This document shows positions 44,838 to 56,904 of a DNA stretch of 64,000 bases, in pieces; the stretch's first letter is position 1; every line of letters starts with the position of its first letter. Source of the stretch: Corylus avellana (taxonomy: Eukaryota; Streptophyta; Magnoliopsida; Fagales; Betulaceae); the NCBI RefSeq assembly GCF_901000735.1, contig NC_081541.1:24863743-24927742 (forward strand), in the 5' to 3' direction. The notes under the pieces were generated by a model that did not search any database, was not told the origin of the DNA, and worked only from the letters and a program-made list of their open reading frames with translations. The translations under genes were made by a program, and so were the position numbers.

Positions 44838-47407
44838 TGATAAGTGCTAAAATATACATATTTTAGCCCTTTAATTTACATGTGTTAAGCTTTTAGTTTT
44901 GTTATTATTTGATGTTTTGCTTCCTTTTTGTGTGTTATTATTTTTTTAGGGTTTTTGAAGAAAAGCAAGTGTTTCCAGCAAGTTTCAGACTTAAAAGACA
45001 AATTGGGAAAAAGCTGGAAGCCATAGGATCGATCGCAACCAATCTAGGCTTGAGCGCTGTTGTGCCAAATAGCCACCTAAATTAATAGGCAAATAGTTTG
45101 CATGTTTTACTTGCAAGTGCACAAGATCAAACGATAGTATAGTAGGCAATTACAAGATCATTCCCATGAGGATTGCTAAATTATGTTTAGAAGTAATTTT
45201 CTATTTAATTAAAAGATAAAATTCAACTGTCACGATTGAATTTAATATAAAGAAATAAAATAAAAGATAAACTAAAACTAAAAAGGATTAGGGTTTTGAT
45301 ATCTACCACTAATCAGACTAATTAAAATAACAATATGCCAATTCGCCAATTATACCGGTATATTTAATGTTTGCTAACCTAAGGGTATGAGTGTCTACTT
45401 CTTAAGCTATTGATCTCCCTAAGCAACAAATTAGGCATGGGTGTCTACTCTAATTCTTTTCTTTCTTAAATTATTTAGCATGGGTGTCTACTAAGTTATT
45501 CTTTAAGAAAGCATAAATTTGTGAAAATCGACAAACACATGAGGCCTAGGGCATGGGTGTCTACTCCCAGTTCCCCATGTTGATTAGCCCAAGAACCCGG
45601 TGTGGATTTCTTTTGTTACTCTTATTAAACCCAGGACTCGATCATTTAAATTGATTTAATTAACTAGTTTATACCACATGCATATGTTGATCAGACAAAC
45701 ACATATGAGGAATTCAAGATAACAGGAATTAATCAAATTAAATACACTAAAATATAATTGTAGCAAAGGCGCCAATATTGAAATCATAAATAGTCATGAC
45801 TAGGGCTTTAATCTAGCCCTAATTAAAACAGAAACTACACAACAAAATAAAAGGTGGAAGAGAAGGAAAACCCAAACTCCTCTTGATCTAGCTTTCAGTT
45901 CCTGTCCAGAGCTTGTGCCTCTTTCTCCACACTTTTTCCTAGAAGCTAAGAGATCTATTTATAGGCCTCTAGAAGTCCTTGAAACACTAGTAAACCAAGA
46001 AAATTCGTAGGGTTTAGTCCTATTACAAGTGAGACTTAGAATACCCTAATATGGAAGGAAAGGGAATTCTGGCCACAACTCACTATTCTCCAACGCACGA
46101 GTGCTATCGATCGCACCCCGTGTGCACTCGATCGCACATCTGCGATCGAGTCTCCTTGTGTGCACACGAGCGCACGCTTGCGCTTGTTTGGTCATTTCGC
46201 TTGGAGTGCGCTCGATCGTAGGTCCCTTGCGATCGATCGCACTACCAGAGCCTCTAGCTTTTTCCAAAATTGCTCTTTAAGCTCAATACTTCCAGGTTTT
46301 CTTTATTTTCTTCCAAAGGCCTACAAAGATACAGAAAATATAGAAAATGAATAAAATGGCATAAACTAACAACACTAAGGAATTAACACATATAAGTTTA
46401 AGGGCTAAAATATGAATATTTTGGCACTTAACAAGTGCACCTGCGCTCGAGCGCAAGACAGCCAGGATCGAGCGCACCAGCGCTCAATCACATATCAAGT
46501 AGGCGTGAGCGCAACATATGTTTGAGCACCCAACACAAGGATCGATCGCAGGCATGCGATCGAGTGCACCAACCTACGATCGAGCGCATTTGCGCTGCCC
46601 AGATGCAGAAAGTGTCCTTTTCCACCTCAGCTTAGGTTTCCAGTCTCGTAGTTGGATTGGTAAACTGGCCTACGATTGTATTAGGGTTTTTAGGTCTTTT
46701 CTAAGCCTATAAATAGACCTCTAAGCCTTTAGGAAAAAGTATCGAGAAAAAGGCACAAGCTCTAGAAAGGAACTGAAGGCTAGATCAAGTGGTGTTTGAG
46801 TTTTTCTTCTCTTCCACCTTCTATTTTGTTATGTAGTTTATATTTTAATTAGGGCAAGATTAAAGTGCTAATCATGTCTTTTTAGGATTTCAATTATGCC
46901 TTTGTTTCAGACATATTTTGGTATTTTAATTGATTAATTTCTGGTTTATTGAATTCCTCATATGCATATGGTATGGATTTGTTAATTAAGTCAATTTAAA
47001 TGACCGAGTCTTAGGCTTAATAAAGTAACAAAAGAACCTCATCACGAGTTCTTAGCTTAATCAACATGGGGAACTAGGAGTAGATACCATGCCCTTAGGT
47101 TGACAAACCTTAAATATACCGTTTGATTAGAATGTTGGCGTATTGTTATCTTAATTAGTCTGATTAGTGGTGGATATCAAAACCCTAATCATTTTTAGTC
47201 TTAGTTTATCTTTTATTTTATTCCTTTATTTCAATTCTATTTGTGACAATCTGTTATTAAATAGGAAATCAATTTCCAAACATAATTTACCAATCCTTGT
47301 GGGAATGATCTCGCATTTACCTACTATACTATCGTTTTGATCTTGTGCACTTGTGAGTAAAACGTACCGAATATTGTTTATTAATTTAGGTGGTATTTGG
47401 TACAACA
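44838..47407 (+). mobile_element. Solo LTR (outer), copy 2
   Basis: Same termini and atatt target duplication as 23424-25989. Confidence 0.85.
45058..46433 (-). mobile_element. Solo LTR (inner, inverted), copy 2
   Basis: Same nested position and the same agcgc/agtgc flanks as 23643-25017. Length is 1376 bp, one base longer. Confidence 0.85.
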
Positions 47408-48193
47408 ATATTCTTCTTCATTTAAAGAAGGTGAAGAAATAAAGCTTTGGCTGTCATCTAGTAGACGTAGGTGCTCTATGTCATCAGCCAATAACTTCAG
47501 TTCATATGGTAGATCAAGATTTTTTCTTGTCGCCATATTCTCAAGCAGCTTATCCGCTTGTTTAATTTGTTCTTGACTCTGAGGGTAATCAATTGGGACT
47601 TCTGTAACAAATAGTTTTCTACCATCTGTCGTCATGAATTTTTTAAATGGTAAATTTCTAATTTCCTTTGCTTTACTAGAGAGAATAACTAGACTTTGAG
47701 CCCAATAGTCCATTACTTCAACATAAGCAAGACTTAGAGTATTTTCCATCTTTCTTTCTTCAAATTCTTCTTCATTAGAGGCCTTTAGTAACCATATCTG
47801 ATAAAGCAGGAAGAATTTTTCTCGGACTCTCCATCCCATTGAACTTGTTATCCAGAAGGTGAAATATTGGCCCCATTTTAAGTTTTTTACAAGAGAAGAT
47901 AGCATAGTCTTTATCATAGCAGGAAATTGGCACCACTGTTCTACAGCTAGGGCTTGGAAAGTCACTTGATTAGTGACTTCCCATTCTATATCTTCAACGA
48001 ACCATTCTTCATGACAGATGAGAATTGCCAGCTTCGGGATTCCTTCATGAAGGTTAATTTTCTGATGGATGCGATTTAAGATAGTTTTGATCTTGACTCC
48101 TTGTTCTTCAAGTTTTTCTTGAATCATTTGAAGGACATCATGAGCAAGTAAACATTTCGCTTTTCCAAATAAAAGAATTCTCATTGATGACAC
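47381..48193 (-). CDS. Monomer U2' ORF, unknown protein
   Basis: Identical in translation to the U2 frame at 25963-26775 as far as I can compare, including the LTR-derived last residues. See that entry for features and doubts. Confidence 0.5.
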   Translation of the reverse strand: MSSMRILLFGKAKCLLAHDVLQMIQEKLEEQGVKIKTILNRIHQKINLHEGIPKLAILICHEEWFVEDIEWEVTNQVTFQALAVEQWCQFPAMIKTMLSSLVKNLKWGQYFTFWITSSMGWRVREKFFLLYQIWLLKASNEEEFEERKMENTLSLAYVEVMDYWAQSLVILSSKAKEIRNLPFKKFMTTDGRKLFVTEVPIDYPQSQEQIKQADKLLENMATRKNLDLPYELKLLADDIEHLRLLDDSQSFISSPSLNEEEYCCTKYHLN

Positions 48194-48438
48194 AATATGC
48201 CTATTACTAGCTTAAAAAGGGCTAATGGTCTTTGAAGCAATTACATGTATATGGGTTTTACTACAGCTAATAATGAAACTACACACAATAATAATAATTA
48301 AGAAAATGATAAACTGGATAAAACAAAATAAACCGATACAGAAATATTTACTGTAAATAAAACATACCTTATAAACTTGTTTATTGACTCTTGAAAGTAG
48401 TAATATACAATGACCTTGAGAATTTTTGCAATTAACTA

Positions 48439-48451
48439 GGCTTGGATACCA
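48439..48451 (-). promoter_or_regulatory. Primer-binding site, U2'/U3' (two mismatches)
   Basis: TGGTATCCAAGCC on the minus strand, same as 27022-27034. Confidence 0.7.
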
Positions 48452-48974
48452 TTTTTGTAAGGGAGAAAACTCAAACGTAAAACATGAAGGAACAAAGGAA
48501 GGTTACGAAAGAAGAACAAAATTTTTACAAAACAAGACAAGTGTTAAAAAAGCTAGATGCCTTCCACACCTTACATCATTCTTTTATATGGAAAAGTGAG
48601 AGACTACAAAACACTACACAATTACCTAAGACTTACAATACTTCAAAAACACAAGTACCAATATAAGACAAGTACCAAAAACTTTAACAAAAAGACATAA
48701 TACAAATTCCTAGCAAGGCTTATGTGTACGTATATGCACAAGAGCCTTATTTTATTTGTAGGTGGCATAGTGGCATCTTCTTCATGTGCTATGTGTCCAC
48801 TACACTTCTCCGTGCCTTTTATTATTGCTGCTAGCTGTCAAAAACTCTTGTTTGCTTTTTGTTGACTGAGTTGAGCTCGTTGATTTTACTCTTGATGGAT
48901 TTGTTTTTTACAAGGATCCACCAAGCTTTTGTTTGATCTTCAATCTTTTGTAGCATTGATTAAATTGTAATATT

Positions 48975-49714
48975 CTTCTTCGTCTACAGAAGGTGAAGAA
49001 ATAAAACTTTGGCTGTCATCTTGTAGACGTAGGTATTCTATGTCATCAACTAATAACTTCAGTTCATATGGTAGATTTTCTTGTCGTCATATTCTCAAGC
49101 ATCTTCTCCGCTTGTTCAATTTGTTCTTGACTCTGAGGGTAATCAATTGGGACTCCAGTAACAAACAACTTTCTACCATCTGTAGTCATGAATTTTTTAA
49201 ATTATGAATTTCTAATTTCCTTAGCTTTACTGGAGAGAATAACCAGACTTTGAGTCCAATAGTCCATTACTTCAACATAAGCAAGATTTAGAGTATTTTC
49301 CATCTTTCTTTCTTCAAATTCTCCTTCATTAGAGGCCTTTAGTAACCGTATTTGATAAGGTTGGAAAAACTTTTCTTGAACTCTCCACCCCACTGAACTT
49401 GTTGTCTAGAAGGTGAAATATTGGCCCCATTTTAAGTATTTTACAAGATAATATAGCATAGTCTTTATCATAGTGGGAAACTGGCATCATTGTTCTGTTG
49501 CTAGGGCTTGAAAAACCACTTGATTAGTGACTCCCCATTCTATATCTTCAATGAACCATTCTTCATGACTGAAGAGAATTGTCAACTTCAGAATTCCATC
49601 ACGAAGATTAATTTTCTGATGGATGCGATTTAAGATAGTTTTGATCTTGACTCCTTGTGCTTCAAGTTTTTCGTGAATCATTTGAAGGACATCATGAGGA
49701 AGTAAACATTTCAC
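48975..49714 (-). pseudogene. Monomer U3' ORF, broken
   Basis: Same lesions as U3, with open pieces 49714..49487 and 49393..49202. Confidence 0.6.
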
Positions 49715-49992
49715 CTTTTAAAATAAAGGAATTCTCCTTGATGCCACAATATGATTATTAATGGCTTAAAAACAGCTAATGGTCTTTGAAGCAATTACAA
49801 GCATATAGGTTTTATTGCAGCTAATAATATAACTACGCAGAACAATAATAATTAAGAAAATGATAAATTGGATATAACAAAATAAATTGATTTAGAAATA
49901 TTTGCTATAAATAAAACATACCTTATAAACTATTCGATTGACTCTCGAAAGTAGTAATTTATAATGACCTTGAGAATTTTTGCAAGTAGCTA

Positions 49993-50005
49993 GGCTTTGA
50001 TACCA
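49993..50005 (-). promoter_or_regulatory. Primer-binding site, U3'/U4'
   Basis: TGGTATCAAAGCC on the minus strand, same as 28576-28588. Confidence 0.75.
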
Positions 50006-50613
50006 TTTACGTAAGGGAGAAAGCTCAAACTTAGAACATTGAAAGAACAAAGGAAGGGTACGAAAGAAGAAGGAAATTTTTACAAAACAAGACAAGTGCT
50101 GGAAAAGCTAGATGCCTTCCACAGCTTACATCATTCTTTTATATGGAAAAGTGAGAGACTACAAAACATAACACAATTACCTAAGGCTTATAACACTTCA
50201 GAAACACAAGTACCAAAAACTTTAGCAAAAAGACACAATACAAATTCCTAGCAAGGCTTATGCGTACGTATATGCACAAGAGCCTTATTTTATTTGTAGG
50301 TGGCATGTTAGCATCTTCTTCATGTGCTATGTGTCCACAACGCTTCTCGATGCCTTTTATTATTGTTGCTAGCGGTCAAAAACTCTTGTTTGCTTTTTGC
50401 TGATTGAGTGTGAGCTGATAGATTTGACTGCTTATGGATTTGTTTTTTACAAGGTTCCACCAAGCTTTTGTCTGGCCTTCAATCTTCCACAGCGCTGATT
50501 AAATTGGAATATTCTTCTTCGTCTAAAGAAGGTGAAGAAATAAAGCTTTAGCTGTCATCTAATAGACGTAGGTGTTCAATGTCATCAGCCATTAACTCTA
50601 GTTCATATGGTAG

Positions 50614-50920
50614 CACTACAAAAAAAAAAAAAAAAAAAAAAGTTTACTAATGTTTGATATATGGGCGTTTTAGTAAAACGCCCCCATATGGGGGCGTTTT
50701 ACAATGTGAATGACCCTAAAAAGAATTAGAAACGCTTGCCCAGTAAAATGGCCCCATAAAAAGGGGATTCCAATAGGAGACGCCCCAATTTAATATATTT
50801 GGGGCACTTGCTAGCTGAACGCCCCATTTTAATATATTAGGGGCGCTTGCCAGCCAAGCGCCCCAAATTAGAGGGGCTTTCCATCCAAGCGCCCCAAAAT
50901 TTCACTTTGAATCCCACCCT
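50614..50920 (+). mobile_element. CACTA element 5' end (GCGC family), copy 2
   Basis: CACTACAAAAAA and a long A-tract, then 'gggggcgttttac' and 'gcttgccagccaagcgcccc' repeats. It shows what lies beyond the gap in copy 1. A second CACTACAAAAAATTT at 50921 may be another terminus nested at the end of the subterminal zone. I could not find the matching 3' end with the expected tag duplication. Confidence 0.75.
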
Positions 50921-50994
50921 CACTACAAAAAATTTCATCATGTTAAATTAAGTCTCGCGCCCAATGCCCTCCACTCTCCCATATCCTGCTAAAA

Positions 50995-51210
50995 AACTTG
51001 CAAACACTCTCTCTCCCTCTCTCTTTCCATAACAACACCTGTCCATCTCCCTCTCACCCAATATTCCGGCCGTTGAATCTGTCCCTCCCTATCTTTCTCT
51101 CTCACTCTTTCTCTCTATCTCTCCGGCCGGCGATTATTCTGACACCAGTGCTTCTCCTCTACTGGACTTCTCCTCCTCCTCCTTCATCTACTAGCAATCC
51201 GGTAGGCCTC
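50995..51210 (+). promoter_or_regulatory. CT-rich leader-like sequence
   Basis: Strongly pyrimidine-biased (CTCTCTCCCT, CCTCCTCCTCC) like a plant 5' UTR, followed by 'caatccg|GTAGGC', a possible splice donor, and an intron-like AT-rich stretch. It precedes the unknown ORF at 51365, so it may be its first exon. Confidence 0.4.
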
Positions 51211-51364
51211 CTCCTATATTTATTTATCATTTATTTATATATTATTAATTTACATTAATATTGTTTAGGGATATGAAAATTGATTATTGTTTAGATCATT
51301 GTTTAAATTAGTTAATTGATTTATTTTTTAGGTTGACGGTTGAGGTTGTTTCTTCGTTAATCAT

Positions 51365-51740
51365 ATGTTACAGATCTTTTATATCTGTCCTGAGCATGAA
51401 GATGAACGTTTAGATTTGTCCATAGAACAAATCAAGAAATCGAGGAAGGAATTCCAACAAGTTGCTGATCCAGGCAAGATACAATTACTTCTTGAATATA
51501 CGAAGTTGAAATTTTTAAACAAAAATCAATATTTACTTGCTTTGGATAAATTGTTTACTCTTGAGCATCACCTATTCGATGAAAGTTCCCAACCAAGTTG
51601 CAAAGACTTGTTAGAGGAAGAATTTTTGAAGAAGATATTGTGCTAGATCCAAGAGCGGCCTTTGAGAGAGGAGATGGAACAAAAGTAGGCGATTCACATA
51701 TGGAGCTCCCTTTTGTTGTGAATGTCATTTTCTTCAAACA
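51365..51740 (+). pseudogene. Unknown ORF, 93 codons, continued in a second frame
   Basis: The open frame 51365-51646 encodes a charged, helical protein: HEDERLDLSIEQIKKSRKEF, DPGKIQLLLEYTKLKFLNK, YLLALDKLFTLEHHLF. Near the end a shifted frame becomes the sensible one (EEDIVLDPRAAFERGDGTKV, GDSHMELPFVVNVIFFKHRW), suggesting a single-base frameshift about 51635. I do not recognise the family. With the CT-rich leader and the CACTA terminus upstream, it could be a captured gene fragment or an element-encoded protein. Confidence 0.4.
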
Positions 51741-51768
51741 TCGATGGCGATGGAAGGTAGGTTGAGCT

Positions 51769-52621
51769 TGTTGGGGCTATCCCACATCGGTTGTGGAAGG
51801 GGCTGGTGGTTAATTTATAAGTGTGAGGAAAAGGCTCACCTCTTAAGCTAGTATTAAAGGTTGAGATAGGCCCAAGATCACCTAACACTAGTATTAGGTT
51901 GGGTTTCCCTCTTATGTGGAGGATTGCCCAAACTTGTGTAACCCATGTGTGTTTTTATTAAACCCATATGGAGAGGCCCATTTGAAATAGGGTTTGCTAA
52001 ACCTAATATCCTTTGTTATTGCAAAGAGAGTATAATAAGAAAAAGAAAAAGATACAAGCAACCGCGAGAGAAAGAGAGGGAAAGAGCTTGAAAGAGAGGG
52101 AAAGAGCTTTAAAAACCAGGATCTGAAAATTTCATCCAACCTTTATCAACAGCTTCGATCGACAAGCGTTTGTTGTCCGATTGAGCTGAAATTTTGTAGG
52201 AATGTTCATGACATGTGACTCTTCATTGTGATTGGTGGAGATTAGATTCTAAGTATTCTGTATTGGTTTTTGAGCCCGTGAACAGTAGCCTCTATTTGGA
52301 TGAGATTTTTCTTTATTTCTTGTAGAAGTTGATTTGTGCCAAGAAATTGTATTTTTTGAAGGATAGCTGCTGATTGTATGCCTCTAGTTGAGACCAGAGA
52401 AGACTCATGTATTCCCGTTATTTTTGATAGTAGAATTGTTTGAGTGGACTACGGTCACGTGGTTTTTCCTTCTCACATCGGGATGGTTTTCCACGTAAAA
52501 ATTGTGTGTCTTGTACTTGTGGTGTTTGGATATATATTTTTTGCATTTATATTGCTCTATTTTATAGTTTCCTACAGATTCACACAAAGAGGGAGTTTGT
52601 GTATTGTTGTTTCTCCCAACA
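51769..52621 (+). mobile_element. Solo copia-type LTR with perfect 5-bp TSD
   Basis: It begins TGTTGGGGCTATCCCACATC and ends TTTCTCCCAACA, with the inverted TGTTGG/CCAACA termini common in copia LTRs. It is flanked by gagct on both sides (51764-51768 and 52622-52626). It is 853 bp and no internal domain is present. A GA-rich duplication ('gaaagagagggaaagagctt') occurs near 52070. Confidence 0.92.
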
Positions 52622-52639
52622 GAGCTCCCACAACCTGGC

Positions 52640-53683
52640 TCCTTGTCATCAGCCAATAACTCCAGTTCATGTGGTTGATAGAGATTCTTTCTCGTCGCCA
52701 TATTCTCAACCAGCTTCTTTGTTTGTTCAATTTGTGACTCCGAGTTTAATAAATTGGAACTTCAGTAAAAAGCTGCCTTCTACCATCTGTTGTCATTAAT
52801 TTTTTAAATGGTGAATTTCTAATTTGTTTTGCTTTATCGAAGAGAATAACTGGACTTTGAGCCCAATAGTCTATTTCTTCAACATATGCAAGACTTAGAG
52901 TATTTTCCATCTTTCTTTCTTCAAATCCTTCTTTATTAGAGGCCTTTAGTAACCATATTTGATAAGGCTGGAAGAATTTTTCTCGGAGTCTCTATCTCAC
53001 TGAACTTGTTATCTAGAAGGTGAAATATTTGCCCCATTTTAAGTTTCTTACTAGATAAGATAGCATAGTCATCATAGTTGGAAACTAGCACCATTGTTAG
53101 TGACTCCCCATTCTATATCTTCAACAAACCATTCTTCATGATTGATGATAATTGTTAGCTTCGGGATTTATACATGAATAATTTTTTGATGGCTGCGATT
53201 TAAGATCATTTTGATCTTGACTCCTTGTTCTTCAAGTTTTTCTTGAATCATTTGAAGGACACCATGTGGAAGTAAACATTTTGCCATTTCAAATAAAAGA
53301 ATTCTCCTTGCTTTTTGAATTTCCAGATCTAAAATCGCATTATCCAAATAAAATTATTGAATTTAGGAAAATTTTTCCCTTCATCTCATCTTGTCTATTT
53401 GAAAAGATCGGCATAAAGATTTTTAAAATTTTCTAATTTTTCTATTTGATTAGATATTTTTTTTGCCAAACAACTCATATGCTTTATGAATCTCCCTCTT
53501 CAGTTTAAAATTTGGGACTTCCAAACACCATTGAGTTCATTGTATAGCGCTCTGAGGATTCTAGGATTATAAAAATCTTTAATGTCTGAAAAATCTTGTT
53601 TAGACTGTTCAATCATCATATAGCCTTGTTTAAGTGATCCTATAGATAGGTTTTTGGAAGTCCCAAATTTTAAACATCATGTG
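52640..53683 (-). pseudogene. Longer relative of the array ORF, degenerate
   Basis: 52640-53310 matches the array ORF (tail, central Trp-rich block, LPHGVLQ start region) with stops and indels. Upstream of the point where the array units switch to their leader ('caaggagaattc'), this copy continues as coding-like sequence: DNAILDLEIQKARRILLFEM, HMSCLAKKISNQIEKLENF, then DIKDFYNPRILRALYNELNG and GSLKQGYMMIEQSKQDF. The complete parental ORF was therefore at least 110 codons longer. A 22-bp inverted pair ('tttaaaatttgggacttcca') brackets 53504-53684 and marks the junction with the CACTA transposase. Confidence 0.6.
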
Positions 53684-53689
53684 GCAAGC

Positions 53690-55576
53690 TGCGGGCATAT
53701 AGCTTATCCCATTCTCGACCGTGAACGGATGAAGTGTAGGTCTTGAACCCATTTCACTCAAGTCTTTATGGGCTTTGAGGTTGCCCTTTGTTTTTCTCTA
53801 TGTGCATAACATCATGGTTGTACAGCAATAAATTATCTTTTCAGTACAACAACCTAAAGAAAAATAATTTTCGAAAAATATTTTTCTTCTTCCACACTAC
53901 ATGATCAGTCACTAGTTGTTGTTTCTTAGGAGACTTCTTCCACTTCTTTTCTTTTTTCTTACCATCCGTCTTTGACTTACCACCAGGCTTTGACTTCCTG
54001 GTTTTCTCATCCCCAAATACCATCCCTTCTAATTGTCTTAAGATTTCATCTCCACCTAGTACACCGGGGGCACATTCTAGTTCTTGGTTACCTTCAAATG
54101 TTCTTTTGTTCTGCCTCCACGGATGATCCATAAGCAAGTATCGCCTATGCCCCATAAAACACCATTTATGGATGTGTTTTAACCATTTAGACCTTGTTGA
54201 ATGCATACAGTAAGGACATACCTTTACACCCCTGATAGGCTATCTAGACAAATCTACATATGCTGAGAAGTCATTAATTGTCCATATCAACTGTGTTGCA
54301 ACACAAATTTTTTTTTCGTGGAGACATCAAATGTGCGCATCCCTACATTCCATAGTTCCTGTAATTTCACAATTAAGGGTTGAAGGTAGACATCTATAAC
54401 CATTCCAAGTGAATTTGGGCTTGAGATAATCAGGGATAATATGAAAGACATTTGTTTCATGCACATCCAAAGAGGCAAGTTGTCTGGTACAAGCATTACA
54501 GGCCAAGTACTATAGGATGTGCTCATGTTCCTAAAATGATTAAATCCGTCCGAGGTTAGGCCAAGCCGTACGTTCCTGTTGTCCGATGAAAATCCCCGAT
54601 GGAAATTATCGAATGGCTTCCATGCTTCATCATTGACCGGATGCCTCAATATGCCGTCCTTTGTGCGGCCTTCTACATGCCACCTTATATAGGGCGCGGT
54701 ATGCTGCGACATAAACAGTCTTTGTAGTTGTGGTATGAGTGGAGACTACCGCAACACCTTCACCGGATGTTTCTTACTCAATGATATAGGTTGACCATCC
54801 TCTTCTAAATGAATTTCGTCATCCCACTTAGATTCTCCACAAATGGTACATGAATCTAACTCCTTATTGTCCTTCCAGAATAACATACAATCATTACGAC
54901 AAGCCGGAATTTTCTCATACCCAAGTCTCATGTCCCTTAGAAACTTTTTGGCCTCATATGTATTAATTGGCAAAGCTTCGTAGTCCGTAGGCAACAACTG
55001 ATTGATAAACTCTAGGAAATACTAGAATATCGTATTACTAAGTCCACCCATATACTTCAAGTTGTACAAATGTATAGTAGTACTCAGTTTGTTATATTTG
55101 GTCTTATCATGAAGTGGCTTGTCTGCCTTTTTAAGTAAGTCATAGTACTTTCGTACATCACCTTTATCGGCTTCTTCATGCACAATTTCTTCATCCCCCT
55201 GCACCATGACTTGAGGCACACAATTGTCTTCTCTAGCCTCATGCATGCCGAATACATCACGCAACATGGCGTGCATATTTTCATCATGTTCTATGCTTGC
55301 ACCCGCATCTGTGGCCGGATGATTCGAATTAGAATCTTCAACAGGACCTCGTATAGGCTTCTCACCATGATAAATCCAGTCTTTGTATTGGGTTATTATT
55401 CATTTTTCCCCTGTCAAGTGGTCGTATACCAAACCGGGCGGGTGTCACTGGTTAAGGAGACACGTCTTACAGGGGCAGTAAATTAATCCATTAGGGATTG
55501 TACAGTTCTTAAATGCGAAGTCCACGAACAATTTACATCCGTCTCTGTATTCCTTCGTACCTCTAGACTTTGTCAT
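53690..55576 (-). pseudogene. CACTA tnpD-like transposase, decayed, minus strand
   Basis: Start at 55576 (MTKSRGTKEYRDGCKLFVDF), then the transposase-associated domain, MHAMLRDVFGMHEA, Transposase_21 (PTDYEALPINTYEAKKFLRD, CTICGESKWDDEI, MSQHTAPYIRWHVEGRTKDG, RNVRLGLTSDGFNHF, WMCMKQMSFILSLIISSPNS), then HKWCFMGHRRYLLMDHPWR. Near 53800 fragments NHDVMHIEKN and DLSEMGSRPTLHPFTVENGI are visible, so this copy still has the block missing from the element at 34540. At least seven stops and several frameshifts are present. The frame ends at the junction with the array-derived fragment. Confidence 0.85.
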
Positions 55577-56243
55577 CTAACTCTTGTCAATAACGTTACT
55601 ACATACATTAGGAACAAATATATAATACATAAAAATAACAAATAAATACATAATTTAGTTAAATTCAAACCAATGAATATAGTCCAAATTGAAATGCTTT
55701 TGTTATATATGGGACCCTAAATAAAATAAATCTAGGTTAGTTGTTTTTTTTTTTCCTTTTTTTTTTAATAATATTTACATAATCTAAATTAGCAAAACCT
55801 AAAAAAAATTATAATCCAAATTTAAATGCATTTGTTATGGGGACCCTAAATAAAATAAAAAATAAAAAATAAAACTTAGGTTAGTTGTTTTTTCTTTATT
55901 TTTTCCCCTTTTTTATTACATTTACATAATCTAAATTTGCAAAACCTAAACAAAATTATAATCCAAATTTAGATGCATTTATTATGGGTACCCAAAAAAA
56001 AAAAAAAAAAAACCTTAGGTTATTTGTTTTTTATTTTCTTTACATTTTCTAGGTACGTACCCTAGTTAGCACAAGATGCTACCAAGCATGTCATAGATTC
56101 AACTTGGGTGGAAGAAATTCCACCAAGTATATGTGGTATTGTAAGGAGAATGGAAGTTATTCCATCTCCTTAAGTTTAATGATTTTGGACGTTGTTGAAT
56201 AAGAATTGCATTTTGATTTCAAAAAAAAAAAAAAAAAAAAAGA
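55577..56243. repeat. ~125-bp tandem repeat upstream of the decayed tnpD
   Basis: Three imperfect units contain 'ataatccaaatttaaatgca', 'gggaccctaaataaaataaa' and 'ttaggttagttgtttttt' between about 55670 and 56040. A poly-A run lies at 56220-56241. This is the expected position of the 5' end of the minus-strand CACTA, but no TGTAGTG terminus is visible. Confidence 0.65.
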
Positions 56244-56900
56244 AATACACGTACAACAACATGGATAATGTACCATATACGAATATTAGATTGCAATTTT
56301 TCAATTTTCATATACGTAATTTCATACAGATCGGAAAATGGAACTTAATTAGCACTACCCCAAAATCAAAGGGTTTTAAAGTATATGGTTCATGTAATAT
56401 GGTGACATGGTACCAACTAAAAATTGTGATTTATGTAAAATTGTAAATCAGACGGTCTGATTTCAATTGGACCGTTTGATCACAAATTGTCTCATCAATT
56501 ATTAGCCGTAGTCATATTAAATATTGGTAAATTGATCAGCGGCCAAGATTTATTCTTATTGATCATTAATGGGCAAAAGGAATTTATCCCAAATTTAATG
56601 TCGTTAAAATCGAGGATTTAAACCATTGAATATATAGCTCCAGACTTTTTCTTGTGACTCATATCCAAACACTTTTTTTTTTGGGTTAATTTGGACTCAC
56701 ATGAGGAGGATTAATCAGTAGTGTTTGGGTTAGAGTTGATTGGCTAAAACACTTCATTATACCCAAGGGAAAAACTTGCAATATGCTTTGATATATTCAA
56801 TACTGCTCAAAGGTAATAGCCGTAGCATATTTGTGTAATTAGCATCTTATGCTATAAATAAAACACATAGATAGCACCTAATTACCCTTCTTATACACCT
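56244..56900. other. Non-coding
   Basis: AT-rich with no recognisable gene. Confidence 0.5.
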
Positions 56901-56904
56901 TAAA

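Larger units (their letters stand above)
42774..50613 (-). repeat. Tandem monomer array, copy 2
   Basis: Units by primer-binding site: U1' 42774-44331, U2' 44332-48451 (with the nested solo LTRs), U3' 48452-50005, U4' 50006-50613 (cut by the CACTA end). Content and lesions match copy 1. Confidence 0.75.
42648..50811. repeat. 8.2-kb duplicated segment, copy 2
   Basis: Near-identical to 21234-29394 (see that entry). The first three bases, ATC, directly follow the CACTA terminus. Beyond 50811 this copy continues into sequence that copy 1 lacks because its contig ends there. Confidence 0.9.
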
